A stretch of 64,000 nt of DNA from Streptomyces venezuelae (GTDB taxonomy: Bacteria; Actinomycetota; Actinomycetes; Streptomycetales; Streptomycetaceae). The stretch lies in the NCBI RefSeq assembly GCF_008642335.1, contig NZ_CP029191.1, positions 5,208,001 to 5,272,000 of the forward strand, written 5' to 3'. Within the stretch, counting starts at the first letter, position 1, and each line of letters starts with the position of its first letter. The notes beneath the pieces were generated by a model. The model searched no databases. It had not been told where the DNA came from and was given only the letters and a program-made list of their open reading frames with translations. Made by a program: the position numbers and the translations under genes. Shown piece by piece: positions 7,913 through 16,269 of this stretch.

Positions 7913-9184
7913 TCACCCCGCGAACTCCACCTCCGGATACCGTCCCGACGGCGCCCCCAGCAGGCCGTCGTCGTGGCCCTTCAGCCAGCGGTCGAAGAAC
8001 GAGGCCACATAGGCCCGTTGCGCTGCCACCGCCCGTGTCGGGTCGACCGTGCCTATGTGGTCCTCGAGTGTCCGGCGGCTCACTCCTGCCTGGGGGAGGA
8101 GCGCCGGGAGGTCCGTGTAGGTCTGGTGCAGGGAGCCCCGCAGGGTGAGGTTGCGTTTCCAGGCCGCCGTGTGGGACCAGAACGAGCGCCATGACGGCTC
8201 GGTCGTGCGGTCACTGCCCTCGCGGCCCATCAGGAGGAACGGGCGGTCCAAGCCGTGTCGCGCGACCGGCAGCAGGTTCGTGCCGTCGGGTTCGGGGTTG
8301 TATTCCAGCGTGCCGTCCATGTTGACGCCCGCCTTGACCCTGCGGTCCTCGTACATCGTCTCCGCCGCCGCGATCCCGCCCGCCGACTGGCCGACCATGC
8401 CCACGCGACGGAGGTCCACGACCCGGGACAGGCCGTGCGGCAGCGAACCAAGGCTGTCCAGCACGAACCTGGAGTCGGCGACCCGGACGTCGAGGGTCTT
8501 CTTGAGCAGCTCCGTCATCGTGCCGTTCTTCTGCGCCTCCGCCAGCTCCTTCCGCAGCGGGCCGTCGTCCTTGACCGAGCCGTCGGGGAACTGCACCCCC
8601 GGGTTTTCATAGGTGTGGTCGACCGTGACGACCACATAGCCGCGGCTCGCCATCTCCTCGACCAGCGCGGTGCCCCACGTGCGCGGGTCACCCGCGCCCG
8701 CCGCGTACACGAGCACGGGGAGTCGTCCGGCCCGCCTGTCGGGGGGTGCCCCCTCACGGGCGTGCGTGCGCGTCGCCGCGAAGTCGAGGGCGCCCTCCGG
8801 GATGCCGTGCGGCGACGTGGCGTCCCAGCGGTCCGCCGCGCCCGGCGCCATGTAGCGAGCCCGGGGGTGGTGCTCGGCGGAGCCCGACGCCGCCGGGTAC
8901 CAGACGCTGATCATCAGCTCCCGGTACCGCTGCGAGGGCACCCACGGGTCGTGCCGGCTCGGGTCGACCAGGCGAGCCGAGACCGTGCCTATGCCGTACG
9001 GCCCCGTGGGCGCGGGCAGGTGGGCCGCGGCCCCGGCGGCGTACGGCCGCGTCGACGCGATCTCCGCCCCGGACGCCGGCAGCGACAGCGCGGTCGCCAC
9101 CAGCCCCGCGGCCGCGAGGCCGACGAACGAGCGGCGGGTCGGCGAAACATGCGGGCGAGGATCCGAGTGAGCACGTGGAGTCAT
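7913..9184 (-). CDS. Tat-exported alpha/beta hydrolase (PAF-acetylhydrolase/lipase-like)
   Basis: A 423-aa exported protein. The N-terminus has a twin-arginine motif (TRRSFVGLAAAG) followed by a hydrophobic stretch and SGAEIAS. The mature part is an alpha/beta hydrolase with a nucleophile elbow VGQSAGG (Ser near 265), an oxyanion segment PVLVYAAGAGD and a late histidine in GSLHQTY (about 352). The MISVWYPA start of the fold and the length match the platelet-activating-factor acetylhydrolase-like/secreted lipase group. The substrate is unknown; esters or polyesters are possible. It runs in the same direction as the sdh operon, but a hairpin in the 108-bp gap suggests separate transcription. 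Confidence 0.88.
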   Translation of the reverse strand: MTPRAHSDPRPHVSPTRRSFVGLAAAGLVATALSLPASGAEIASTRPYAAGAAAHLPAPTGPYGIGTVSARLVDPSRHDPWVPSQRYRELMISVWYPAASGSAEHHPRARYMAPGAADRWDATSPHGIPEGALDFAATRTHAREGAPPDRRAGRLPVLVYAAGAGDPRTWGTALVEEMASRGYVVVTVDHTYENPGVQFPDGSVKDDGPLRKELAEAQKNGTMTELLKKTLDVRVADSRFVLDSLGSLPHGLSRVVDLRRVGMVGQSAGGIAAAETMYEDRRVKAGVNMDGTLEYNPEPDGTNLLPVARHGLDRPFLLMGREGSDRTTEPSWRSFWSHTAAWKRNLTLRGSLHQTYTDLPALLPQAGVSRRTLEDHIGTVDPTRAVAAQRAYVASFFDRWLKGHDDGLLGAPSGRYPEVEFAG

Positions 9185-9223
9185 GCCTCCAGCGTGATCC
9201 TCACCCGACCCTCTCCACCATGG

Positions 9224-9242
9224 GGGAAATCATGGATTTCCC
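9224..9242 (-). terminator. Hairpin downstream of the sdh operon
   Basis: A perfect 8-bp inverted repeat (GGGAAATC, 3-nt loop ATG, GATTTCCC) lies about 50 bp past the sdhB stop codon. A second small hairpin (GGGG/CCCC) lies at about 9247-9260. Together they could end sdh transcription; no T-run is seen. Confidence 0.5.
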
Positions 9243-9292
9243 GTCTGGGGGATGCCCCCCACACGCACCTGCCCCAGCCACCGCGCAGGCCG

Positions 9293-10063
9293 CTACTCCC
9301 CCCGCCGCCGAATCTTGTTCCCCAGCCACACCAGCGGATCGTACTTCCGGTCGACCGCCCGTTCCTTCAACGGGATCAGCGCGTTGTCCGTGATCTTGAT
9401 GCCCTCCGGACACACCTCCGTGCAGCACTTCGTGATGTTGCAGTAGCCGAGCCCGTGCTCGTCCTGCGCCGTGCGTTTGCGGTCGAGGCCGGTGTCCGCC
9501 GCCGCGTCGAGCGGGTGCATGTCCAGCTCGGCGACGCGCATCAGGAAGCGCGGGCCCGCGAAGGCGGGCTTGTTCTCCTCGTGGTCGCGCACCACGTGAC
9601 ACGTGTCCTGGCACAGGAAGCACTCGATGCACTTGCGGAACTCCTGCGGGCGGTCCACGTCCGACTGCTGCATGCGGTACTCGCCGGGGCCCAGGCCGGC
9701 GGGCGGTACGAACGCCGGGACCTCGCGCGCCTTCGTGTAGTTGAAGCCGACGTCCGTCACCAGGTCGCGCACCACGGGGAACGCGCGCAGCGGTGTCACC
9801 GTGATGACCTCGTCGCGGTCGAAGACCGACATCCGCGTCATGCACATCAGACGGGGACGTCCGTTGATCTCCGCCGAACACGAACCGCACTTGCCCGCCT
9901 TGCAGTTCCAGCGCACCGCGAGGTCGGGCGCCTGAGTGGCCTGGAGGCGGTGGATGATGTCGAGGACGACCTCGCCCTCGTTGACCTCGATCTTGAAGTC
10001 CTCCAGGTCACCGCCGCTCAGGTCTCCGCGCCAGACCTTGAATTGCGCGTCGTACGAACTCAT
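9293..10063 (-). CDS. sdhB: Succinate dehydrogenase iron-sulfur subunit
   Basis: A 256-aa electron-transfer subunit of complex II. The plant-type [2Fe-2S] ligands are C54, C59, C62 and C74 (CKAGKCGSC and LMC). The bacterial-ferredoxin-like half has CIECFLCQDTC (near 143) and CNITKCCTEVCPEGI (near 208) for the [4Fe-4S] and [3Fe-4S] clusters. It starts at ATG 10063, overlapping the flavoprotein stop codon by 4 nt (translational coupling). The subunit set and sizes match the actinobacterial Sdh1 type (single membrane subunit) rather than SdhCDAB. Succinate oxidation coupled to menaquinone is expected; the reverse reaction cannot be excluded. Confidence 0.95.
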   Translation of the reverse strand: MSSYDAQFKVWRGDLSGGDLEDFKIEVNEGEVVLDIIHRLQATQAPDLAVRWNCKAGKCGSCSAEINGRPRLMCMTRMSVFDRDEVITVTPLRAFPVVRDLVTDVGFNYTKAREVPAFVPPAGLGPGEYRMQQSDVDRPQEFRKCIECFLCQDTCHVVRDHEENKPAFAGPRFLMRVAELDMHPLDAAADTGLDRKRTAQDEHGLGYCNITKCCTEVCPEGIKITDNALIPLKERAVDRKYDPLVWLGNKIRRRGE

Positions 10064-12024
10064 TCGTACAGCTCCTCTTCAGAGAGGTACTTGACCAGCT
10101 CCTCCTTTTCGAAGAGGGCGAGCAGGTCCGGGCGGATGGGCTCGGTCGTCACGCGGACGAGGTCGATCTGGCCGCGCACGGGATCGGTGGCCGCCAGGCC
10201 GCCCGTCGGGTCGGTGAGTTGGCAGAGGAGGTTGACCCGCCGCCACTCGCGGTTCATCGCCGGGTGGTCCTCGCGCGTGTGGCCGCCGCGGCTCTCCGTG
10301 CGCTCCAGGGCGGCCCGCGCGACACACTCGCTGACCAGCAGCATGTTCCGCAGGTCCAGGGCGAGGTGCCAGCCCGGGTTGAACTGCCGGTGGCCCTCGA
10401 CTCCGGCGCGTCGCGCCCGTACCCGGAGTTCGGCGAGCTTCTCCAGGGCCTGCTCCATCTCCGCCTCCCGGCGGATGATGCCGACCAGGTCGTTCATGGT
10501 CTGCTGCAGTTCCTGGTGGAGGGTGTAGGGGTTCTCGGGCGTCACCCCGTCCTCCCTGCCCTCGGCGCTGAACGGCCGCAGCGCCTCCGCGGCCGCCGTG
10601 TCCACCTGCACCTCGTCCGGCACGGGACGGACGTCGAGCCCCGCCGCGTACCGGGCCGCGTGCAGGCCCGCGCGGCGGCCGAAGACCAGCAGGTCGGAGA
10701 GGGAGTTGCCGCCCAGCCGGTTGGAGCCGTGCATGCCGCCCGCGACCTCACCCGCGGCGAACAGGCCCGCCACGCGGCGCGTGGCCGCGGTGTCCGAGTC
10801 GACCGCGATGCCGCCCATCACGTAGTGACAGGTCGGCCCGACCTCCATCGCCTCCGCCGTGATGTCGACGTCCGCGAGCTCCTTGAACTGGTGGTACATG
10901 GACGGCAGTCGGCGTTTGATGACGTCGGCGGGCATACGCGTCGACACGTCGAGGAAGACGCCGCCGTGCGGGGAGCCGCGGCCCGCCTTCACCTCGGCGT
11001 TGATCGCGCGGGCGACCTCGTCGCGGGGGAGCAGTTCGGGCGGGCGGCGGTTGTGGTCCGGGTCCTCGTACCAGCGGTCGCCCTCCTCCTCCGACTGCGC
11101 GTACTTCTCCTTGAAGACGTCGGGCACGTAGTCGAACATGAAGCGCTTGCCCTCGGAGTTGCGCAGGACCCCGCCGTCACCACGCACGGACTCGGTGACG
11201 AGGATGCCCTTGACCGACGGCGGCCAGACCATGCCCGTCGGGTGGAACTGCACGAACTCCATGTTCAGGAGGGGTGCGCCCGCGAGCAGCGCGAGCGCGT
11301 GCCCGTCGCCCGTGTACTCCCACGAGTTCGACGTCACCTTGAAGGACTTGCCGATGCCGCCCGTCGCCAGGACGACACTGGGCGCTTCGAGCACGAAGAA
11401 GCGACCCGATTCCCGGTCGTAGCAGAAGGCCCCGCTCACGCGGCCGCCCTCGTCACGAGAGGAGTCACCGTCATCCGCGGCCTCGTCCTTCAGCACGCGC
11501 GTGACCGTGCACTCCTGGAAGACCTTCAGGCGCGCCTCGTAGTCGCCGAACTCCTTGTAGTCATCCTGCTGCAGCGAGACGATCTTCTGCTGCAGGGTGC
11601 GGATCAGCTCCAGGCCGGTGCGGTCGCCGACGTGCGCCAGCCGCGGGTACTCGTGGCCGCCGAAGTTGCGCTGGGAGATCCGGCCGTCCGGCGTACGGTC
11701 GAACAGGGCGCCCCAGGTCTCCAGCTCCCATACGCGATCGGGTGCCTCACGCGCGTGCAGCTCGGCCATGCGCCATTGGTTGAGGAACTTGCCGCCGCGC
11801 AGGGTGTCGCGGAAGTGGACCTGCCAGTTGTCGCCGGAGTTCACATTGCCCATGGAGGCGGCGATGCCGCCCTCGGCCATCACGGTGTGAGCCTTGCCGA
11901 ACAGCGACTTGCAGATCACGGCCGTACGGGCGCCCTGCTCGCGCGCCTCGATCGCCGCCCGCAGACCCGCGCCCCCGGCCCCCACCACGACGACGTCCCA
12001 CTGCTGTCGTTCCACTTGAGACAT
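10060..12024 (-). CDS. sdhA: Succinate dehydrogenase/fumarate reductase flavoprotein subunit
   Basis: A 654-aa catalytic subunit. ATG 12024 is chosen because the FAD-binding beta strand begins at residue 9 (WDVVVVGAGGAGLRAA). The covalent-flavin histidine is H46 in KAHTVMAEGGIAASMG. The substrate-site region HPTGMVWP, VTESVRGDGGVL, the arginine/histidine stretch CHYVMGGI and the helical cap are all present. The C-terminal domain shows HTREDHP. It sits between the membrane and iron-sulfur subunit genes in one operon. A Glu/Asp-rich segment (about 200-220) is longer than in E. coli SdhA. Confidence 0.96.
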   Translation of the reverse strand: MSQVERQQWDVVVVGAGGAGLRAAIEAREQGARTAVICKSLFGKAHTVMAEGGIAASMGNVNSGDNWQVHFRDTLRGGKFLNQWRMAELHAREAPDRVWELETWGALFDRTPDGRISQRNFGGHEYPRLAHVGDRTGLELIRTLQQKIVSLQQDDYKEFGDYEARLKVFQECTVTRVLKDEAADDGDSSRDEGGRVSGAFCYDRESGRFFVLEAPSVVLATGGIGKSFKVTSNSWEYTGDGHALALLAGAPLLNMEFVQFHPTGMVWPPSVKGILVTESVRGDGGVLRNSEGKRFMFDYVPDVFKEKYAQSEEEGDRWYEDPDHNRRPPELLPRDEVARAINAEVKAGRGSPHGGVFLDVSTRMPADVIKRRLPSMYHQFKELADVDITAEAMEVGPTCHYVMGGIAVDSDTAATRRVAGLFAAGEVAGGMHGSNRLGGNSLSDLLVFGRRAGLHAARYAAGLDVRPVPDEVQVDTAAAEALRPFSAEGREDGVTPENPYTLHQELQQTMNDLVGIIRREAEMEQALEKLAELRVRARRAGVEGHRQFNPGWHLALDLRNMLLVSECVARAALERTESRGGHTREDHPAMNREWRRVNLLCQLTDPTGGLAATDPVRGQIDLVRVTTEPIRPDLLALFEKEELVKYLSEEELYE

Positions 12025-12040
12025 CAGAAGGCCCCGTCCA

Positions 12041-12877
12041 TCAGAAGAAGCGCGGATCGTCGAAGGCACCGCTCGCGACCAGGTAGACGTACAGGTCGGC
12101 GAGCGCCACGCTCGCCAACGACGTCCACGCGAGCAGCATGTGGTGGTTGGTCAGCTTTCCGGTCCACTGCCACATGCGGTACCGGACGGGATGCTTGGAG
12201 AAGTGCTTGAGCTTGCCGCCGATGACGTGGCGGCAGGAGTGGCAGGAGAGGGTGTAGATCCAGATCAGTACGACGTTGACGAGCAGCACGAGCGTTCCGA
12301 GGCCCATGTGGCCCCACTCGTAGTTCTCGTCACGGAAGCCGAGGACGGCGTCGTACGTGAGGATGCCCGCCACGGGGACGGCGGCGTAGAAGAAGTACCG
12401 GTGGATGTTCTGCAGGATCAGCGGGAAGCGGGTCTCACCGGTGTACTTCTTGTGCGGCTCGGCGACCGCGCAGGCCGGTGGCGAGGCCCAGAAGCCCCGG
12501 TAGTAGGCCTTGCGGTAGTAGTAGCAGGTGAGGCGGAAGCCGAGTGGGAAGACCAGGATCAGGATGGAGGGGGACAGGCCCCACCAGCTGCCGAAGATCT
12601 CCCAATTGGGGCCGCCCTTCATGGGTTCGCAGTTCTCGGCGAGGCACGGCGAGTAGAACGGTGACACGTAGGGCGCCGCGTAGTAGTCCGCGTTCGCGAA
12701 GGCGCGCCACGTCGAGTAGACGATGAAGGCGAGCAGTCCCGCGGTGGTCGCCGCCGGCGCCAGCCACCAGCGGTCCGTCCGCAGATGGGCAACGCCGATG
12801 GCGGCGCGCGTGCCGTCGCGCACGCCGCCGCCCGGTGCCGGTCCGCTCTTCGGTTGAGGTTCCGTGCCGGTGGCCAA
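12041..12877 (-). CDS. sdhC: Sdh1-type membrane-anchor subunit (cytochrome b-like)
   Basis: A 278-aa membrane subunit. The start is read as TTG 12877, giving MATGTEPQPKSG, with AAGGAG 10 nt upstream; no ATG or GTG in this frame fits. Five hydrophobic segments are visible (near 45-65, 100-120, 150-170, 188-208 and 245-265). Histidines are spaced for heme (QNIHRYFFY, TNHHMLLAW). Two Cys/His motifs stand out: SPCLAENCE and LSCHSCRH. A membrane-embedded Rieske-type cluster has been reported for mycobacterial Sdh1, and these residues are candidate ligands here (inference). One polypeptide replaces the usual SdhC+SdhD pair. Confidence 0.9.
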   Translation of the reverse strand: MATGTEPQPKSGPAPGGGVRDGTRAAIGVAHLRTDRWWLAPAATTAGLLAFIVYSTWRAFANADYYAAPYVSPFYSPCLAENCEPMKGGPNWEIFGSWWGLSPSILILVFPLGFRLTCYYYRKAYYRGFWASPPACAVAEPHKKYTGETRFPLILQNIHRYFFYAAVPVAGILTYDAVLGFRDENYEWGHMGLGTLVLLVNVVLIWIYTLSCHSCRHVIGGKLKHFSKHPVRYRMWQWTGKLTNHHMLLAWTSLASVALADLYVYLVASGAFDDPRFF

Positions 12878-12936
12878 CGAGGCTCCACTCCTTCTTCTCG
12901 AACGGGGAGTACGCGGGACGTCAGGGCATCGGGACG

Positions 12937-13248
12937 TCAGGGCGCGTGGCGGTCGCAGCCGCCCAGACCCTCGTCGTCGAGATCGCCGGTGTTCGTCCAC
13001 AGCGAGCGGTCGTACGGCGTATCGGGGATGGTCACGAACTCGGGCTTGTGCGGTTCGAGGGGGGACGGCGGCGGGACCGCCGCGCGCAGCAGCGCCACGC
13101 TCTCGCGCAGGTGATCGGTGTCCGTGCGTACGCGGCGTACGTCGACGCCCGCCAGTTGGTCGCCGGCCTGCTGCTCCAGCCTGCCGACGGTGCGGACGAG
13201 GTCGTCCACGCAACGCTGTACGGCGGTCAACTCATCGTGCAGAGCCAT
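12937..13248 (-). CDS. Small conserved-type protein heading the sdh operon, function unknown
   Basis: A 103-aa soluble protein starting at ATG 13248 with GAGGG 6 nt upstream. The first 70 residues are helical and heptad-like (VDDLVRTVGRLEQQAGDQLA, LRESVALLRAA). A Pro-rich tail with EPHKPEF and a single Cys near the end (GLGGCDRHAP) follows. It is the first gene of the sdh transcription unit (59 bp before sdhC). Mycobacterial sdh1 operons also begin with a short uncharacterised gene (Rv0250c); I infer analogy by position only. It could be an assembly or accessory factor. Not recognised as any named family. Confidence 0.75.
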   Translation of the reverse strand: MALHDELTAVQRCVDDLVRTVGRLEQQAGDQLAGVDVRRVRTDTDHLRESVALLRAAVPPPSPLEPHKPEFVTIPDTPYDRSLWTNTGDLDDEGLGGCDRHAP

Positions 13249-13654
13249 TACTTGCCCTCACTTAGGGGGTGCGGTGGCAACGCTCATGCGCCTGCGAGTG
13301 TCGCGCGTCACATCCCGGCTTGTGAAGAGATCTGCAGTGATTGCCGGATCAGGGGCGGTGAATGCGCCGGATCACGCGCCGATCGCGCCGACCTCGACCG
13401 ACGGTGACCGCTTCGCGATCGCGCCGAACCCGATGGGCGGTGACCGCTGCACGATCACCCGGCCCGCCACTCCATTGGGCCGCACGAGTGGCATCTGTGG
13501 GCCCCCGCGCCGTGCCTCCCCCGCACCCCGCGTCCCGTCCCCTTCAGTGGGGCGATAGATGTGATCAGCTCCATATACCCCCAAACGTGATCAAACCCGG
13601 CCCGGTCCTGGCAGCGGGCGGCCGGGCGAGCCCCGGACCCCGGAGGTACCTGTC
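13249..13654. other. 406-bp divergent intergenic region with repeats
   Basis: This separates the sdh operon (minus) from the charged binding-lipoprotein gene (plus) and should hold both promoters; I cannot assign either. It contains the 36-bp repeat at 13381-13452 and further gatc-starting copies on each side (13349, 13371, 13453). Open frames crossing it have no ribosome site and I do not call them genes. Confidence 0.5.
13381..13452 (+). repeat. Two adjacent imperfect 36-bp repeats
   Basis: Units 13381-13416 and 13417-13452 both begin gatcgcgccga and both contain ggtgaccgct at the same offset; the middle third differs. Possibly an array of protein-binding sites or relics of a longer repeat. 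Confidence 0.6.
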
Positions 13655-16006
13655 ATGTCCCACGACCGCGCCAGAGTCAGATCTGTCGTGTTCCTCGCGA
13701 CGGGGGTGCTGGCCCTGCCCGCCCTCGCCGGATGCAGCTCGAACGACGACGCCGGCCGTCCGGTCGCTGGCCAGGACGTCGCTCCCGCCGCCCGGGACAT
13801 GGTCGCCGACGGCGGAACCATGAACTGGGCGGTCGACGAGCTGCCGGAGACGTTCAACTCCTTCCAGGCGGACGCCGACGAAGCCACCGCGCGGGTCGCC
13901 GGCGCGGTCCTGCCGTCCCTGTTCCGCCTCGACGCGCAGGGCAGGGCGCAGCGCAACGCCGACTTCCTGGAGTCCGCGGAGGTCGTCGAGCGCGAGCCGC
14001 AGCAGGTCGTCCTGTACAAGCTCAACCAGCAGGCGGTCTGGAGCGACGGCCGGGAGATCGGCGCCGACGACTTCGCCGCGCAGTGGCGGGCCCTCTCCGG
14101 CCGGGACAGCGCGTACTGGACGGCACGGAACGCGGGCTACGACCGCATCGCGAAGATCGAGCGCGGCGCGAACAACCTGGAGGTGCGGGTCACCTTCGCC
14201 AAGCCGTACGCGGACTGGCGCTCCCTCTTCTCGCCGCTGTACCCGAAGCAGATCATGGGCACGCCCGACTCCTTCAACGACGGCGCGCGCCGCAAGCTGA
14301 AGGTGACCGCGGGCCCCTTCGCGCTCGGCGGCACCGACCGCAAGGCAGGCGACGTGACGCTGGAGCGCAACGCGCGCTGGTGGGGCAGCCCCGCCAAGCT
14401 CAACAAGATCGTGCTGCGCAAGGTGGGGCGCGCCGAGCGGGCCGAGGCGCTGGCCAAGGGCCGGGTCGACCTCGCCGCGATCGACGCGGCGGAGGCCGGG
14501 CGGATCTCCCAGGCCGCCAGGGACAAGGGGAGCGAGGGCCCGCTCGCCCACGGCCCCGGCGCCGCGATCACCCCCGCGAGGGCCCTGCGCTCCTGGGCGA
14601 TCGCCCACGGCTCCGACGAGGAGGCCGCCGACACGGAGCTCGAGGCGCGCGCCAAGACCCGCAAGGCGGTCAAGAGGTACGCGACGGAGCAGGAGGGGCT
14701 GCGCGGCTACGTCGTACGCAAGTCCCTGGAGCCCGCGTACACGCAGCTCGCCCTCAACGGCTCCGAGGGACCGCTCGCCGACGACCGGGTGCGCCGCGCG
14801 GTCGCCCGCGCCCTGGACCGCGGGGAGCTCGCGAAGACCGTGCTCAAGCCGCTCGGCCTCCCCGCCGAGCCGGTCGGCAGCCACCTCGCCCTCGCCGGGC
14901 AGCAGGCGTACGCCGACAACAGCGGGGCCCTCGGCGAGCAGGACACCGCCGAGGCGAGGGCGCTCCTCGCGGACGCGGGCTGGACGCCGGGCGCGCTGCT
15001 GAAGGGGGAGAAGGAAGAGGAGAAGAAGGAAGGGGGGAAGGAGAAGGAAGAGGAGAAGACGGCGGGCGGCGAATCCGACGCGAAGGACGAGAAGAAGTCG
15101 GAGGACTCCAAGAAGGACAAGGACTCCACCGACGAAGGCGACGGCGAAGACGACGGCACGTACATCGTCGGCGAAGAGGACGGCAAGCCCGGCGACACCG
15201 GCACCACCGTCCTCGCCCCCGCCCCCGCGGCGGCCTACCAGCGCGCCGTCCTGAACCGTCAGGCCGACGTCCTCGGCCTGCCCCGCGAGGCCGACAAGGA
15301 GAAGAAGAAGGAGCCCGCCGACCACGCCAAGCAGCACTCCAGGGACCAGGCCAAGGGCGGCGCCCCCGGCGCGTACGCCCCGAAGGGCACCGCCGCCCCC
15401 AAGGGATCCGGTGCGAAGGGGGCCGCCGCGGCGGGCCCGCTCGCCAAGGACGGCAAGCCCCTCACCCTCCGCTTCGTGCTGCCCTCCGGGGACGGCTCGG
15501 AGCAGCTGCGCGCGGTGGCCGACCGGATCTCGCGGATGCTGCAGAAGATCGGCGTACGTACAGAGACGGCGAAGGTCGCCGACGAGAGCTACTTCAAGGA
15601 CCACATCGCGTCCGGCCAGTACGACCTCGCCCTCTACTCGTGGCCGGCCTCGGCCTTCCCCGCCACCGACGCCCGCCCGATCTTCGCCAAGCCGGTCCCG
15701 GCCGCGGACGGCTCGCTGAACGTCGAGCAGAACTACACCCGTGTCGGCACGGACCACATCGACCAGCTGTTCGATCAGGCGGTCGGCGAGCTGGACGAAG
15801 AAACGTCACGCTCCCTGGTCAAGAAGGCGGACGCCCGCATCTGGGCGGAGGCGGGCTCCATCCCCCTCTACCAGCGCCCCCAGCTGATGGCCGCCCGCCC
15901 GAACCTGGCGAATGCCGGCGCGTTCGGTTTCCAGGCCCCGCACTACGAGGACATCGGCTTCCTGAAGCCGGGCGCGAAGCCGTCGGGCGGGCCGTCGGCG
16001 AAGTAA
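13655..16006 (+). CDS. Family-5 ABC solute-binding lipoprotein with a large charged insert
   Basis: A 783-aa lipoprotein, ATG 13655 with GGAGG 8 nt upstream. The lipobox LPALAGC puts the lipidated cysteine at 27. The fold is SBP_bac_5 (GGTMNWAVDELPETFNSF; YDRIAKIERG; LALNGSEGPLADDRVRRAVA; ARALLADAGW). Residues about 450-598, between two core strands, are a Lys/Glu/Asp-rich then Ala/Gly/Pro-rich low-complexity insert. The core resumes at KPLTLRFVLPSGDG. Typical members are 500-600 aa, so the excess equals the insert. No permease or ATPase gene is adjacent, so it is an orphan: either it serves a distant transporter (three peptide permeases lie 3 kb away) or it has another surface role. Confidence 0.88.
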   Translation: MSHDRARVRSVVFLATGVLALPALAGCSSNDDAGRPVAGQDVAPAARDMVADGGTMNWAVDELPETFNSFQADADEATARVAGAVLPSLFRLDAQGRAQRNADFLESAEVVEREPQQVVLYKLNQQAVWSDGREIGADDFAAQWRALSGRDSAYWTARNAGYDRIAKIERGANNLEVRVTFAKPYADWRSLFSPLYPKQIMGTPDSFNDGARRKLKVTAGPFALGGTDRKAGDVTLERNARWWGSPAKLNKIVLRKVGRAERAEALAKGRVDLAAIDAAEAGRISQAARDKGSEGPLAHGPGAAITPARALRSWAIAHGSDEEAADTELEARAKTRKAVKRYATEQEGLRGYVVRKSLEPAYTQLALNGSEGPLADDRVRRAVARALDRGELAKTVLKPLGLPAEPVGSHLALAGQQAYADNSGALGEQDTAEARALLADAGWTPGALLKGEKEEEKKEGGKEKEEEKTAGGESDAKDEKKSEDSKKDKDSTDEGDGEDDGTYIVGEEDGKPGDTGTTVLAPAPAAAYQRAVLNRQADVLGLPREADKEKKKEPADHAKQHSRDQAKGGAPGAYAPKGTAAPKGSGAKGAAAAGPLAKDGKPLTLRFVLPSGDGSEQLRAVADRISRMLQKIGVRTETAKVADESYFKDHIASGQYDLALYSWPASAFPATDARPIFAKPVPAADGSLNVEQNYTRVGTDHIDQLFDQAVGELDEETSRSLVKKADARIWAEAGSIPLYQRPQLMAARPNLANAGAFGFQAPHYEDIGFLKPGAKPSGGPSAK

Positions 16007-16046
16007 CGCCCTCCGGAAGCCGCCGCCTCAGATTCCGCTCAACTCT

Positions 16047-16075
16047 CTTGCCCGCCGGCCGTCCCGGCGGGCAAG
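16047..16075 (+). terminator. Strong hairpin after the binding-lipoprotein gene
   Basis: A perfect 12-bp stem (CTTGCCCGCCGG / CCGGCGGGCAAG) with a 5-nt loop, 41 bp past the stop codon. No long T-run, as is usual in Streptomyces. Confidence 0.8.
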
Positions 16076-16144
16076 CTCGTGTCTACCCATTGACCTGCTG
16101 TTTCCCCAGAGTTCCCGAGGCTTTCCGCACCCCTGCGAAGCCCC

Positions 16145-16178
16145 CGCGGAGGCTGCCTCCGCGAGGGACACGTAGACT
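16145..16178 (+). promoter_or_regulatory. Candidate typA promoter with palindrome
   Basis: An 8-bp palindrome with 3-nt loop (CGCGGAGG ctg CCTCCGCG, 16145-16163) sits at the -35 position of a -10-like TAGACT (16173-16178), about 92 bp before typA. The palindrome could be an operator. No good -35 hexamer is seen. Confidence 0.35.
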
Positions 16179-16269
16179 GGGGTGAGGCCGTGGCGTGTCC
16201 AGCCCGGCAGGGTCCGCGTAACTCAGATGTACGCGCGACCGACCACTCACTCCAGGAGTACGCCGCACT

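Noticed and set aside
8255..12210. Two plus-strand open frames of over 650 codons opposite the hydrolase and sdh genes
   Set aside because: They lie exactly antisense to well-supported genes; composition (Arg, Val, Leu, His, Gln) is that of the complementary frame.
13381..13452. CRISPR array
   Set aside because: Only two adjacent imperfect units without spacers and no cas genes.
13118..13558. Plus-strand frame of 146 codons with 12-residue repeats upstream of the charged lipoprotein
   Set aside because: It overlaps the supported small sdh-operon gene, lacks a ribosome site, and its repeats are explained by the 36-bp DNA repeats.
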